From Arcanobacterium phocae (GTDB taxonomy: Bacteria > Actinomycetota > Actinomycetes > Actinomycetales > Actinomycetaceae): a DNA stretch of 64,000 nucleotides. A program made the position numbers and the translations under genes. A model generated the notes under the pieces. The model ran no database searches, was not told the origin of the DNA, and worked only from the letters and a program-made list of their open reading frames with translations. Numbering within the stretch: position 1 is the first letter of the stretch; every line of letters begins with the position of its first letter. Below, in pieces: positions 56,686-64,000 of the stretch. The stretch spans positions 124,001 through 188,000 of the forward strand of contig NZ_JABAPM010000001.1 in NCBI RefSeq assembly GCF_018913465.1, given 5' to 3'.

Positions 56686-57956
56686 GCACTCCGGAAGTTA
56701 GCCCAAAGCCAAGCCTTATGGACCGGCTTAATAAGGCCATTGAATGGGTATTCGAGCTACGAGTGGTCCGCGCTTATGGCCGCTATAGTTGGGCTCGCGG
56801 ATACTTGTTGTCCGGCGGGATTGCCTATGCGGCTTTATTCGCCATTGCTGGTGCTTTGACCATTGCGTTTACCGTATTCTTTTATACGCTGGGTGGTAAT
56901 GAGCAACTCCAACAGACCCTTTTTGATACGGTAAATGCGTCGCTTCCAGGAATTTTGGATGTGGATGGGAGCGGATCAGGTCTGTTAGATCCGGAAGATC
57001 TAATTATTGATAATCCAGTCAACTGGGCGTCGGTCATTTCGCTGCTGGTGTTGCTATGGTCGGCAGCTTCGTTAATGACTGCATTGCGGATCGCTATTTT
57101 AGGAATGTTTGGGATTACCTACTTGCCGCGTCCCTTTGTGAAAGCAAAACTGCTTGATCTGTCAGGTTTCTTGATGATCGGGATCGGCGCGCTTGCAACA
57201 GTCGCACTGGTTACGGTATCTACTCAGTTCTCTACTACTGTGCTCGACTGGCTTGGAATACCAGGATCGGTTGGTTCATACCTTATCCAAGGTGGAACGT
57301 TTGTTATTGCGTTGCTTGTTGACACAGTAATTTTCATGTTTTTGTTCAGTGTGATGTCGGGTGCTCATCCGCCGTTGAAAGATCTTATTAAAGGATCGCT
57401 GCTGGCTGGGCTTGCGTCGTCGATATTACGTTTATTGGGAACGACGGTGGTCTCGTCAGTTTCCGAGAATGCATTGCTCGCGCCGTTCGCGGCTATCGTA
57501 ACGCTCCTCGTCTGGGTTAATTTATTGGCTCAGGTGACGTTGGTGGCAGCTGCTTTTGTAGCTAATCCGCCCGCTCCCGGTGAACCAACTAAGTCGCAAC
57601 TTGAGCATGCAGAAGAGTACCCAAATTATGTGACACAAACCGTCGAGAAAACTTTGGACTGGAATTACGATCCGATGACGGGCGTGATTGCGCCGCGTCC
57701 GGTCGATGAAACAGATGAACAGGTTGCGCCACCGTGGACTGGTATGCGAGCAGCATGGATGAAACGACGTATTGCCCGTGCCGAAGAAAAAGTTGTGACT
57801 GCACAGGCACACTTGGATGAAGAACGTGAAGCTTATGTGAAGGCAGCATGGCGTTCATATAAGAAGCAGTCAGTTCCGACGACTTCAGCCGAGCATGCGC
57901 AAGCCGATCCGGATGATGTCGGACAGCGTCTGGCACAGAGCATAGATGAAGACTGA
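56682..57956 (+). CDS. YihY/virulence-factor-BrkB family membrane protein
   Basis: A 424-residue protein with six membrane helices typical of YihY/BrkB (SGGIAYAALFAIAGALTIAF at residues 46-65; VSLLVLLWSAASLMTALRIA-like middle; AAIVTLLVWVNLLAQVTLVAAAF last). A long charged cytoplasmic tail from about residue 300 includes a probable coiled coil (KRRIARAEEKVVTAQAHLDEE). The family function is unresolved; a transport or envelope role has been proposed. The start overlaps xth, so translation is probably coupled, and manC follows 14 bp later. Confidence 0.88.
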   Translation: MSTPEVSPKPSLMDRLNKAIEWVFELRVVRAYGRYSWARGYLLSGGIAYAALFAIAGALTIAFTVFFYTLGGNEQLQQTLFDTVNASLPGILDVDGSGSGLLDPEDLIIDNPVNWASVISLLVLLWSAASLMTALRIAILGMFGITYLPRPFVKAKLLDLSGFLMIGIGALATVALVTVSTQFSTTVLDWLGIPGSVGSYLIQGGTFVIALLVDTVIFMFLFSVMSGAHPPLKDLIKGSLLAGLASSILRLLGTTVVSSVSENALLAPFAAIVTLLVWVNLLAQVTLVAAAFVANPPAPGEPTKSQLEHAEEYPNYVTQTVEKTLDWNYDPMTGVIAPRPVDETDEQVAPPWTGMRAAWMKRRIARAEEKVVTAQAHLDEEREAYVKAAWRSYKKQSVPTTSAEHAQADPDDVGQRLAQSIDED

Positions 57957-57970
57957 GACGTGGTGAGAAG

Positions 57971-59080
57971 ATGAATGAGTTACATGCGATTATTCCTGCT
58001 GGTGGCGCTGGAACTAGACTCTGGCCGATTTCGCGAGCACGTTCGCCAAAGTTTTTGAAAGATTTAACTGGGAGTGGAAAAAGTCTGCTTCAACAGACTG
58101 TAGCCAGGTTATCGCCGTTGGCGAGTAGCAACATCATGATTGTCACTGGCGGAGCCCATATGCCGGCGGTGGTACGGCAACTGCCAGAATTAGCTGACGA
58201 GCAGTTTATTGCAGAACCTTCGCCCCGGGATTCGATGGCGGCTATTGGTCTCGCGGCAGCGATTATTCGGCAACGGCATGGAAATGTGATCGTGGGTTCG
58301 TTTGCTGCTGACCATCTGATTGCTGAACCGGAGGCATTCGAAACAGCTGTTTGGACAGCTATGGATGCGGCGGCGCGCGGTTACGTTGTAACAATTGGGA
58401 TTACTCCTGATTCCCCGGCAACAGGTTTTGGATATATTCGCGCTGCCAATCCGGTTACCGATGTTCGTGGGGCGTTTGACGTTAGTGAGTTCTTAGAAAA
58501 ACCGGATGTGGACACGGCGCAGGCGTATGTTGCTAGTGGGCAGTATTTTTGGAATGCGGGTATGTTCGTTGCCCAAGCGGATGTGTTGCTCGGTGCCTTA
58601 GCTACGTATCAGCCGGAGCTACATGCCGGTATCGAAGAGATAGCGCAAGCCTGGGATACCAATAATCGTAGCCAGGTGCTAGATCACGTGTGGCCATCGC
58701 TTACTAAGATTGCTATCGACCATGCCATTGCGGAACCACTAGCAGCCGACGGGGGAGTAGCGGTTGTTCCAGCTCAGATGGGTTGGACAGACGTGGGCGA
58801 TTTTGCTGCTGTCGGTGAGGTTTTACGACGGCGAGCGGACGATGCGTCGTCGTCGATAGTAATCCCCGATAGTGGTGAGCAAGTCCAGCCTGTGTTCGCT
58901 GTTAAAGCATCACGCGCAACGATTTTTACTCATGACCGTCCGATAGCTGTGGTTGGTGTTGATGACGTCGTTGTGGTTGATACTGCAGACGCTGTTCTTG
59001 TTGTGTCGGCGCACGGAGCTCAGGATGTGAAGAACGTAGTTGATCAGATTCGCGCCGAGGGGCTCACTAGTCTTCTTTGA
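57971..59080 (+). CDS. manC: Mannose-1-phosphate guanylyltransferase
   Basis: A 369-residue nucleotidyltransferase that makes GDP-mannose from mannose 1-phosphate and GTP. The N-terminal pyrophosphorylase signature is IIPAGGAGTRLWPISRARSPK with the catalytic Lys at the end. GSFAADHLI (metal Asp), EFLEKPD, GQYFWNAGMFVA and QMGWTDVGDF define the GDP-mannose type. There is no phosphomannose isomerase domain, so this is the short monofunctional form. GDP-mannose would feed lipoglycans, exopolysaccharide or glycoproteins. It is the last gene of the xth-BrkB-manC run. Confidence 0.93.
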   Translation: MNELHAIIPAGGAGTRLWPISRARSPKFLKDLTGSGKSLLQQTVARLSPLASSNIMIVTGGAHMPAVVRQLPELADEQFIAEPSPRDSMAAIGLAAAIIRQRHGNVIVGSFAADHLIAEPEAFETAVWTAMDAAARGYVVTIGITPDSPATGFGYIRAANPVTDVRGAFDVSEFLEKPDVDTAQAYVASGQYFWNAGMFVAQADVLLGALATYQPELHAGIEEIAQAWDTNNRSQVLDHVWPSLTKIAIDHAIAEPLAADGGVAVVPAQMGWTDVGDFAAVGEVLRRRADDASSSIVIPDSGEQVQPVFAVKASRATIFTHDRPIAVVGVDDVVVVDTADAVLVVSAHGAQDVKNVVDQIRAEGLTSLL

Positions 59081-59345
59081 TTCTGCCGATAATGGTTTGA
59101 TAGGTAAGATAGCCTGTCTCATAAATTGATATAGAGTATTGTAGTTTAGTTCACACAGTGCAAATTGTGTGACGCAGGAGTGCGGTAAAAACGGCTCTAT
59201 GTAACGATTTGGTTACGAAACTATTGGAAAGTGACCTAGAACATCTTTATGGGTGGCGTATATAGCTTTTCGAGCCTATTCTTAGAAGGTGAACAGTTTT
59301 GGTCAATAGATGGACCCTTACTGAAAACTAGATCAGGAGAAACTA

Positions 59346-60422
59346 GTGAAGAAATTCAAGTCTTTTATTGCAGTTGCCGCCGCATCTGCATTGGCGCTCT
59401 CAGCATGTTCCGGCACCGAAGCCAAGAAGTCTGCAGACGACGCCAGCGGTTTCAAGGCATGCTTGGTATCCGATGCTGGTGGTTGGGACGATAAGTCTTT
59501 CAATGAATCCGCATACGATGGTTTGAAAGAAGCAGAGAAAGAATTTGGTGTTTCGGTTAACACAGCAGAATCCAAGGGTGATTCCGACTTCGGTCCAAAC
59601 ACCCAGACCATGATTGACGATGGTTGCTCCCTCGTTATCGGCGTCGGCTTCATGCTTGCTCCAGCTATTATGAAGGCTGCCGAAGAAAATCCAGATCTCC
59701 ACTTCGGTCTTATCGACTCCGGCTTCGCTGATGCTGACGGTAACCCAGTCGAATTAGCAAACGGTCGCGCACTTCTCTTCAACACCCAAGAAGCTGCATA
59801 CCTCGCTGGCTATGTTGCTGCAGGAGCTACCAAGTCGGGCACTGTTGCAACCTTCGGTGGTCTCCAGATTCCTTCCGTGACAATCTTCATGGACGGTTTC
59901 GTGGATGGCGTCAAGGCTTACAACGAAGCTAAGGGTACCTCGGTCAAGGTTCTTGGTTGGGATAAGGAAGCTCAAAACGGTTCCTTCACCAACTCCTTCG
60001 ATGACCAGTCACTCGGTAAGTCGCAAGCACAGCAGTTCATTGAGCAGGGTGCAGACATCATCATGCCAGTTGCCGGACCAGTTGGTCTTGGTGCAGCTGC
60101 AGCCGCAAAGGAAGCTGGCAACATCCGTATCATTGGTGTTGACTCCGATTGGTACGTCTCCACACCTGACTACAAGGAGATCGTTATCACGTCGGTTATG
60201 AAGGGCATTGGCGAATCTGTCAAGGCTGCTATTGACGGCGCAAAGGATGGCAAGTACGAGACCAGTCCTTACGTAGGTACCTTGAAGAACAAGGGCGTTT
60301 CCCTAGCTCCGTTCCATGACTTCGATTCCCAGCTCTCTGACGAGTTGAAGTCCGAAGTTAAGGACCTTGAAGCTAAGATTGCTTCTGGCGAACTTAAGAT
60401 TGAGTCCCCAGCAGCTAACTGA
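59346..60422 (+). CDS. BMP-family substrate-binding lipoprotein
   Basis: A 358-residue solute-binding protein of the Bmp/PnrA/Med family. The signal peptide has a lipobox ALSAC with Cys21, so it is anchored outside the membrane. The mature part opens KACLVSDAGGWDDKSFNESAYDG, the family signature, and contains LIDSGFAD and IIGVDSDWYVS. The family binds purine nucleosides and feeds an ABC importer. The GTG start has AGGAG 6 nt upstream. The ATPase and permease genes follow. A terminator-like hairpin lies between it and the ATPase, which would keep binding-protein levels above the membrane parts. Confidence 0.94.
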   Translation: MKKFKSFIAVAAASALALSACSGTEAKKSADDASGFKACLVSDAGGWDDKSFNESAYDGLKEAEKEFGVSVNTAESKGDSDFGPNTQTMIDDGCSLVIGVGFMLAPAIMKAAEENPDLHFGLIDSGFADADGNPVELANGRALLFNTQEAAYLAGYVAAGATKSGTVATFGGLQIPSVTIFMDGFVDGVKAYNEAKGTSVKVLGWDKEAQNGSFTNSFDDQSLGKSQAQQFIEQGADIIMPVAGPVGLGAAAAAKEAGNIRIIGVDSDWYVSTPDYKEIVITSVMKGIGESVKAAIDGAKDGKYETSPYVGTLKNKGVSLAPFHDFDSQLSDELKSEVKDLEAKIASGELKIESPAAN

Positions 60423-60460
60423 TTCTTAGTAACGCAGCTGGTATGACGAACTAAAGATAG

Positions 60461-60501
60461 AGAGTGGGTCCTTATTCTTTTATAGAGTAAGGTCCCACTC
60501 T
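60461..60501 (+). terminator. Terminator or attenuating hairpin after the BMP gene
   Basis: Arms AGAGTGGGTCCTTATTC and GAGTAAGGTCCCACTCT pair with one mismatch and one G-T pair around a 7-nt loop, then TTTATG follows. It may allow partial read-through to the ABC genes. Confidence 0.75.
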
Positions 60502-60623
60502 TTATGTAATTAGACGAATCTAGTTCAATTTCCTTGCGTCAGTAAAAGAACTGACAACAGGGTATGATTATTGATACACAAAACTCAGAATTACTAGATA
60601 CTGAGGAACGAAAGGGGTTCAGC

Positions 60624-62174
60624 GTGAAGCTGGAGCTAAGGGGCATTACAAAGAGGTTTGGCCCTCTTGTAGCGAATGATCATATTGACCTTGTAGTCGA
60701 AGAAGGACATATCCATGCTCTTCTTGGCGAAAATGGAGCAGGCAAATCAACACTAATGAACGTGTTGTATGGCTTATATGATCCAGACGAGGGCGATATT
60801 CTGCTCGATGGTGAACAAGTCAAGTTTAATGGTCCAGGTGATGCGGTTGCTGCTGGTATCGGTATGGTGCATCAGCACTTTATGTTGATTCCGGTGTTTA
60901 CCGTAGCTGAATCCGTCGCTCTAGGTTATGAGCCAACTGGTGCTGGTGGCATCATTGATATTAAGAAAGCACGCCAAACAGTTATTGACGTCTCGAAACG
61001 CTTTGGTTTTGATTTGGATCCAGATGCTTATATCGAGGATCTGCCAGTCGGTGCTCAACAACGAGTCGAGATTGTCAAGGCGCTGTCGCGTGATGCAAAG
61101 ATTCTGATTCTGGACGAGCCGACTGCCGTGCTGACTCCGCAAGAGACTGACGAATTGATGGCTATTATGAAGCAGCTAGCTGCTGCTGGGACATCGATTG
61201 TTTTCATTACGCATAAACTTCGTGAAGTTCGTGCAGTAGCTGATGACATTACCGTCATCCGACGGGGTGCTGTTGTAGGAACTGCCAGCCCGACGTCGTC
61301 AGAGGCTGAACTGGCAACGAAGATGGTTGGCCGCCCAGTTATGCTACAACTTGAAAAAGAAGCCCCTAAGCTCGGTGAAGTAGGTTTGGCATTCAAGGAT
61401 GTTTCGCTACTGAATGACGCTGGTTCCCATGTGCTAGACCACGTATCATTTGAAGTACGTCGCGGTGAAGTATTAGCAGTTGCTGGTGTTCAAGGGAATG
61501 GACAAACTGAGTTAGCTGAGGCAGTCCTAGGATTGTATGAGCCAGCACAAGGAACTATCACACTTGATGGTAGCGAAATTCAAGGACATAGCGTTCGCGC
61601 AAACATTGATGCAGGTATTGGGTTCATTCCTGAAGACCGTTCCAAAGACGGAATGATTGCGTCGTTTTCGATTGCTGAAAACCTTATTCTCGATCAGTAT
61701 CTCAACAAACCGTATGCCAGCGGTGTTGCACTGCATCCGAATGTGGTGGCCACAAATGCAAATGAAAAGGTGGAGGAATTCGATATTCGTATCACCCGAA
61801 TTAGCGATCCAATTTCTACGTTGTCAGGTGGTAACGCCCAAAAGGTAGTTGTTGCGAGAGAGCTTTCGCGCGATCTTCGGCTATTGGTAGCAAGCCAACC
61901 AACTCGCGGAGTCGATGTCGGATCAATCGAATTTATCCATCGCCGAATTATTGAAGCGCGAGACGCAAGTACGCCGGTCCTGCTTATTTCATCAGAACTT
62001 GATGAAGTTGTTGCACTGGCAGATCGTATCGCAGTTATGTATCGCGGAAAAATTATCGGTATCGTGCCGGCTGACACGTCACGTGATGCTCTCGGCTTGA
62101 TGATGGCGGGTGTCCCACAGGAGGAAGCTTTGGCTTCGGCTGCTAAAGCATCCGCAAAGGAAGGTGCGAAATAA
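60624..62174 (+). CDS. Nucleoside ABC importer, duplicated ATPase subunit
   Basis: A 516-residue protein with two ABC ATPase domains. Domain 1 has Walker A LGENGAGKST (about residue 34), the degenerate signature PVGAQQRVEIVKAL and Walker B LILDEPTAVL. Domain 2 lacks a proper Walker A (VAGVQGNGQTELA) but has the signature LSGGNAQKVVVAREL. This is the usual asymmetric pattern of RbsA/BmpA-linked importers. I chose the GTG at 60624, which has AAAGGGG 6 nt upstream; an ATG at 60564 would add 20 residues. Its stop overlaps the permease start (TAATG). Confidence 0.93.
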   Translation: MKLELRGITKRFGPLVANDHIDLVVEEGHIHALLGENGAGKSTLMNVLYGLYDPDEGDILLDGEQVKFNGPGDAVAAGIGMVHQHFMLIPVFTVAESVALGYEPTGAGGIIDIKKARQTVIDVSKRFGFDLDPDAYIEDLPVGAQQRVEIVKALSRDAKILILDEPTAVLTPQETDELMAIMKQLAAAGTSIVFITHKLREVRAVADDITVIRRGAVVGTASPTSSEAELATKMVGRPVMLQLEKEAPKLGEVGLAFKDVSLLNDAGSHVLDHVSFEVRRGEVLAVAGVQGNGQTELAEAVLGLYEPAQGTITLDGSEIQGHSVRANIDAGIGFIPEDRSKDGMIASFSIAENLILDQYLNKPYASGVALHPNVVATNANEKVEEFDIRITRISDPISTLSGGNAQKVVVARELSRDLRLLVASQPTRGVDVGSIEFIHRRIIEARDASTPVLLISSELDEVVALADRIAVMYRGKIIGIVPADTSRDALGLMMAGVPQEEALASAAKASAKEGAK

Positions 62175-63442
62175 TGAGTAATAAAAAAACTACCTCTATT
62201 ACCTCGGGGGCATGGATAAAAGCATTTTTCCATGTTGCGCCACGATCAGGCTGGCTCGTCGGAATTATCGCAGTACTCATTGCTTTTGCGCTTGGAGCTC
62301 TCCTTATTCTCATCACCGGAGCTTCAGTGTTTGACGCTTATGTAGCGATGTTCAAGGGTTCAATCTTCAATGCGTCGGCCCTTAACCGTGGCCTCTCCTA
62401 TGCATTGCGTCCTGCGATGGATTCGTTGTTCTTCGCAACACCACTCATTTTGGCTGGACTCGGCTTGGGATTCGGTTTCCGTGCTGGTTTGTTCAACATT
62501 GGTGGTGCGGGACAAATCGTGTTCGGTGCGCTCGCAGCAATTTGGGTGTCTTTTAGCCTCAACTTGCCATACGGTCTCCATCTTCTTGTCGCTTTAATCG
62601 CAGCCGCGATTGCCGGCGGTCTTTATGCTGGTATCGCGGGATATTTAAAGGCTAAAACTGGTGCAAATGAAGTCATCGTGACGATCATGTTGAACTCTAT
62701 TGCCGGGCTTGCGTTAACGTATGTGTTGTCTTTGGATTCGTGGCACCAACCGGGGCAAAATAACCCAGTGACGCCAGTAGCATCAAAAACTGCAGCATTG
62801 CCGGGATTACTGCCTTCCCCTTCGAAGATCCACCTAGGATTGATTATCGCCATTGTTGCGGTGTTCGTATATTGGTGGTTGCTTGAGCGCTCAACATTTG
62901 GCTTCGAAGTGCGAGCCGTAGGAGCTAACCCACACGCAGCTCGCACTGCGGGTATGTCAATCGCTAAAGTCACTACGCTAACGATGGTGACATCAGGAAT
63001 TTTTACCGGGTTAGCTGGTGCAAATGAAGCTCTTGGAACCATGTATCAGGCAAACCAGGGCGTTACATCTGGAATTGCTGGAACGGTTGGTTTCGATGCG
63101 ATTACGGTTGCTTTGCTGGGGCGTAACAAGCCGATGGGAGTATTTTTCTCTGGTCTCTTGTTTGGCGCTTTCAAAGCCGGTGGCTATTCAATGCAGGCAC
63201 AGGGTGTGCCGATTGACATGGTACTGATCCTTGAGTCCGTCATTGTTTTGTTTATTGCAGCACCAGCACTTATCCGTTGGATGTTCCGGCTACCAAAGCC
63301 AGATGGAAAGGGTATCCGCGAGTATGCCGCATCGTTGAGTAACTCTGGACCGAAGCACAAGGCTGTTGCTATTAATGTTTCGACGCCGGAGGATTCTGCT
63401 TCAGATGACTCGCCTGCTAACGGAAAGGAGGCGCAAGAATAA
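62174..63442 (+). CDS. Nucleoside ABC importer, permease subunit 1
   Basis: A 422-residue permease of the BPD_transp_2 family, with about ten helices. GLGLGFGFRAGLFNIGGAGQ and TGANEVIVTIMLNSIAG are signatures of the first nucleoside-type permease (YufP/BmpC-like). GFEVRAVGANPHAARTAGM is the coupling helix that contacts the ATPase. The C-terminal 60 residues are polar. Start and stop both overlap neighbours as TAATG, so the three genes are translationally coupled. Confidence 0.93.
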   Translation: MSNKKTTSITSGAWIKAFFHVAPRSGWLVGIIAVLIAFALGALLILITGASVFDAYVAMFKGSIFNASALNRGLSYALRPAMDSLFFATPLILAGLGLGFGFRAGLFNIGGAGQIVFGALAAIWVSFSLNLPYGLHLLVALIAAAIAGGLYAGIAGYLKAKTGANEVIVTIMLNSIAGLALTYVLSLDSWHQPGQNNPVTPVASKTAALPGLLPSPSKIHLGLIIAIVAVFVYWWLLERSTFGFEVRAVGANPHAARTAGMSIAKVTTLTMVTSGIFTGLAGANEALGTMYQANQGVTSGIAGTVGFDAITVALLGRNKPMGVFFSGLLFGAFKAGGYSMQAQGVPIDMVLILESVIVLFIAAPALIRWMFRLPKPDGKGIREYAASLSNSGPKHKAVAINVSTPEDSASDDSPANGKEAQE

Positions 63443-64000
63443 TGGAAAACCGTGGTTCTCAACAGTTATCAGCTCCACAAGTAGAAATCCCAGAGGCGCT
63501 CAACAATGAGGTCATCGGTAAAATCTCGTGGAAGTTCCCAATTACATATGGCTTTGCAACTCTACTTGCACTCTTTTTCGCACTTAGTGCTAGCGGTAAC
63601 GCGCGGCTTCGTCTAAACGACCGTGCATCTTCTGTCGATATCCCGGATATTATGGTGCCGGCAGTTGCAACGCTATGGGTCTTCTTTATACTCATCACAA
63701 TTGCCACTATATGGTCGGTAGTGTCCACTCTCAGCCGTGGAAAGTACGGAAAAACTGGACGAATTCTCGACGTTATCTCAACTATTGTTGTCGCTGTCCT
63801 GACAGTATTTGGCTTCCTCGTCTTTGCTGGCGCTGGTTCGGCTGGAGCTATTACACTCACATCCACGCTTGGTATTACCGTCGCCATATCTACTCCGCTT
63901 ATCTTCGGTGCCCTTTCTGGCGTTGTTTGTGAGCATGTGGGAGTTGTCAACATCGCGATTGAAGGACAGCTGTTGGTTGGTGCATTCGTTGGCGTCATGG
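63442..64000 (+). CDS. Nucleoside ABC importer, permease subunit 2, cut by window end
   Basis: The first 186 codons of the second permease. AAAGGAGG lies upstream and the ATG overlaps the previous stop. The sequence has a polar N-terminus and helices from about residue 32. It reaches the family signature GALSGVVCEHVGVVNIAIEGQLLVGA, given here across residues 155-181, just before the window ends. It pairs with the first permease to form the channel. The 3' end lies outside the window. Confidence 0.92.
   Translation, partial: MENRGSQQLSAPQVEIPEALNNEVIGKISWKFPITYGFATLLALFFALSASGNARLRLNDRASSVDIPDIMVPAVATLWVFFILITIATIWSVVSTLSRGKYGKTGRILDVISTIVVAVLTVFGFLVFAGAGSAGAITLTSTLGITVAISTPLIFGALSGVVCEHVGVVNIAIEGQLLVGAFVGVM

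Overview
The window looks like part of the chromosome of a moderate-GC actinobacterium of the Actinomycetaceae, most like Arcanobacterium or Trueperella. This rests on gene content and is an inference. The signs are LAxTG sorting signals (class E sortase type), GuaB3, the sucC-sucD-PerM-like/DUF3017 order, PspC-domain two-component genes, a eukaryotic-type two-domain phosphofructokinase, and several starts that look leaderless. Most of the window is core metabolism. About 12 kb (16.6-29.1 kb) is accessory.

1-16.6 kb: the tail of an AhpF-like oxidoreductase, a DnaQ-fold exonuclease, guaB3 and fumC. Next come three sortase-anchored surface proteins: a discoidin/ricin-type protein and two paralogues with 104-residue repeats. 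Their 3' ends and terminators are near-identical copies. A pta-ackA-GNAT operon, an RluA-type pseudouridine synthase and guaA follow.

16.6-29.1 kb (accessory, mostly A/T-richer, begins at the 3' end of guaA): a TPR-like protein, a protein-kinase-fold protein, a decayed IS3-type transposase, a 781-residue protein with a long Gly/Ala-rich membrane segment, an isolated CruF/DUF422 carotenoid-type membrane protein, a HEPN-type protein with an intact RNxxxH motif, a frameshifted MFS transporter and a lone methyltransferase. Gaps of 0.5-1 kb hold no convincing gene. No integrase or flanking direct repeat was seen. The unknown proteins here are the best candidates for something new, possibly a defence or stress island, but that is inference.

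29.1-46.2 kb: a UvrD/PcrA helicase, an OatA-like acyltransferase, sucCD, a PerM-like membrane protein with a DUF3017-like partner, the eukaryotic-type PFK, a secreted GH13 lipoprotein, pgi, a membrane protein and mdh. With fumC this covers several glycolytic and TCA steps.

46.2-64 kb: a SEC-C/YchJ protein, a PspC-centred envelope-sensing module (two membrane proteins, histidine kinase, response regulator), an unknown membrane protein, a maltose-acetyltransferase-like enzyme, a one-carbon cluster (purU, glyA, folD), exonuclease III, a YihY/BrkB protein, a mannose-1-phosphate guanylyltransferase, and a BMP-type nucleoside ABC importer cut by the window end. No tRNA, rRNA, CRISPR or origin was seen.
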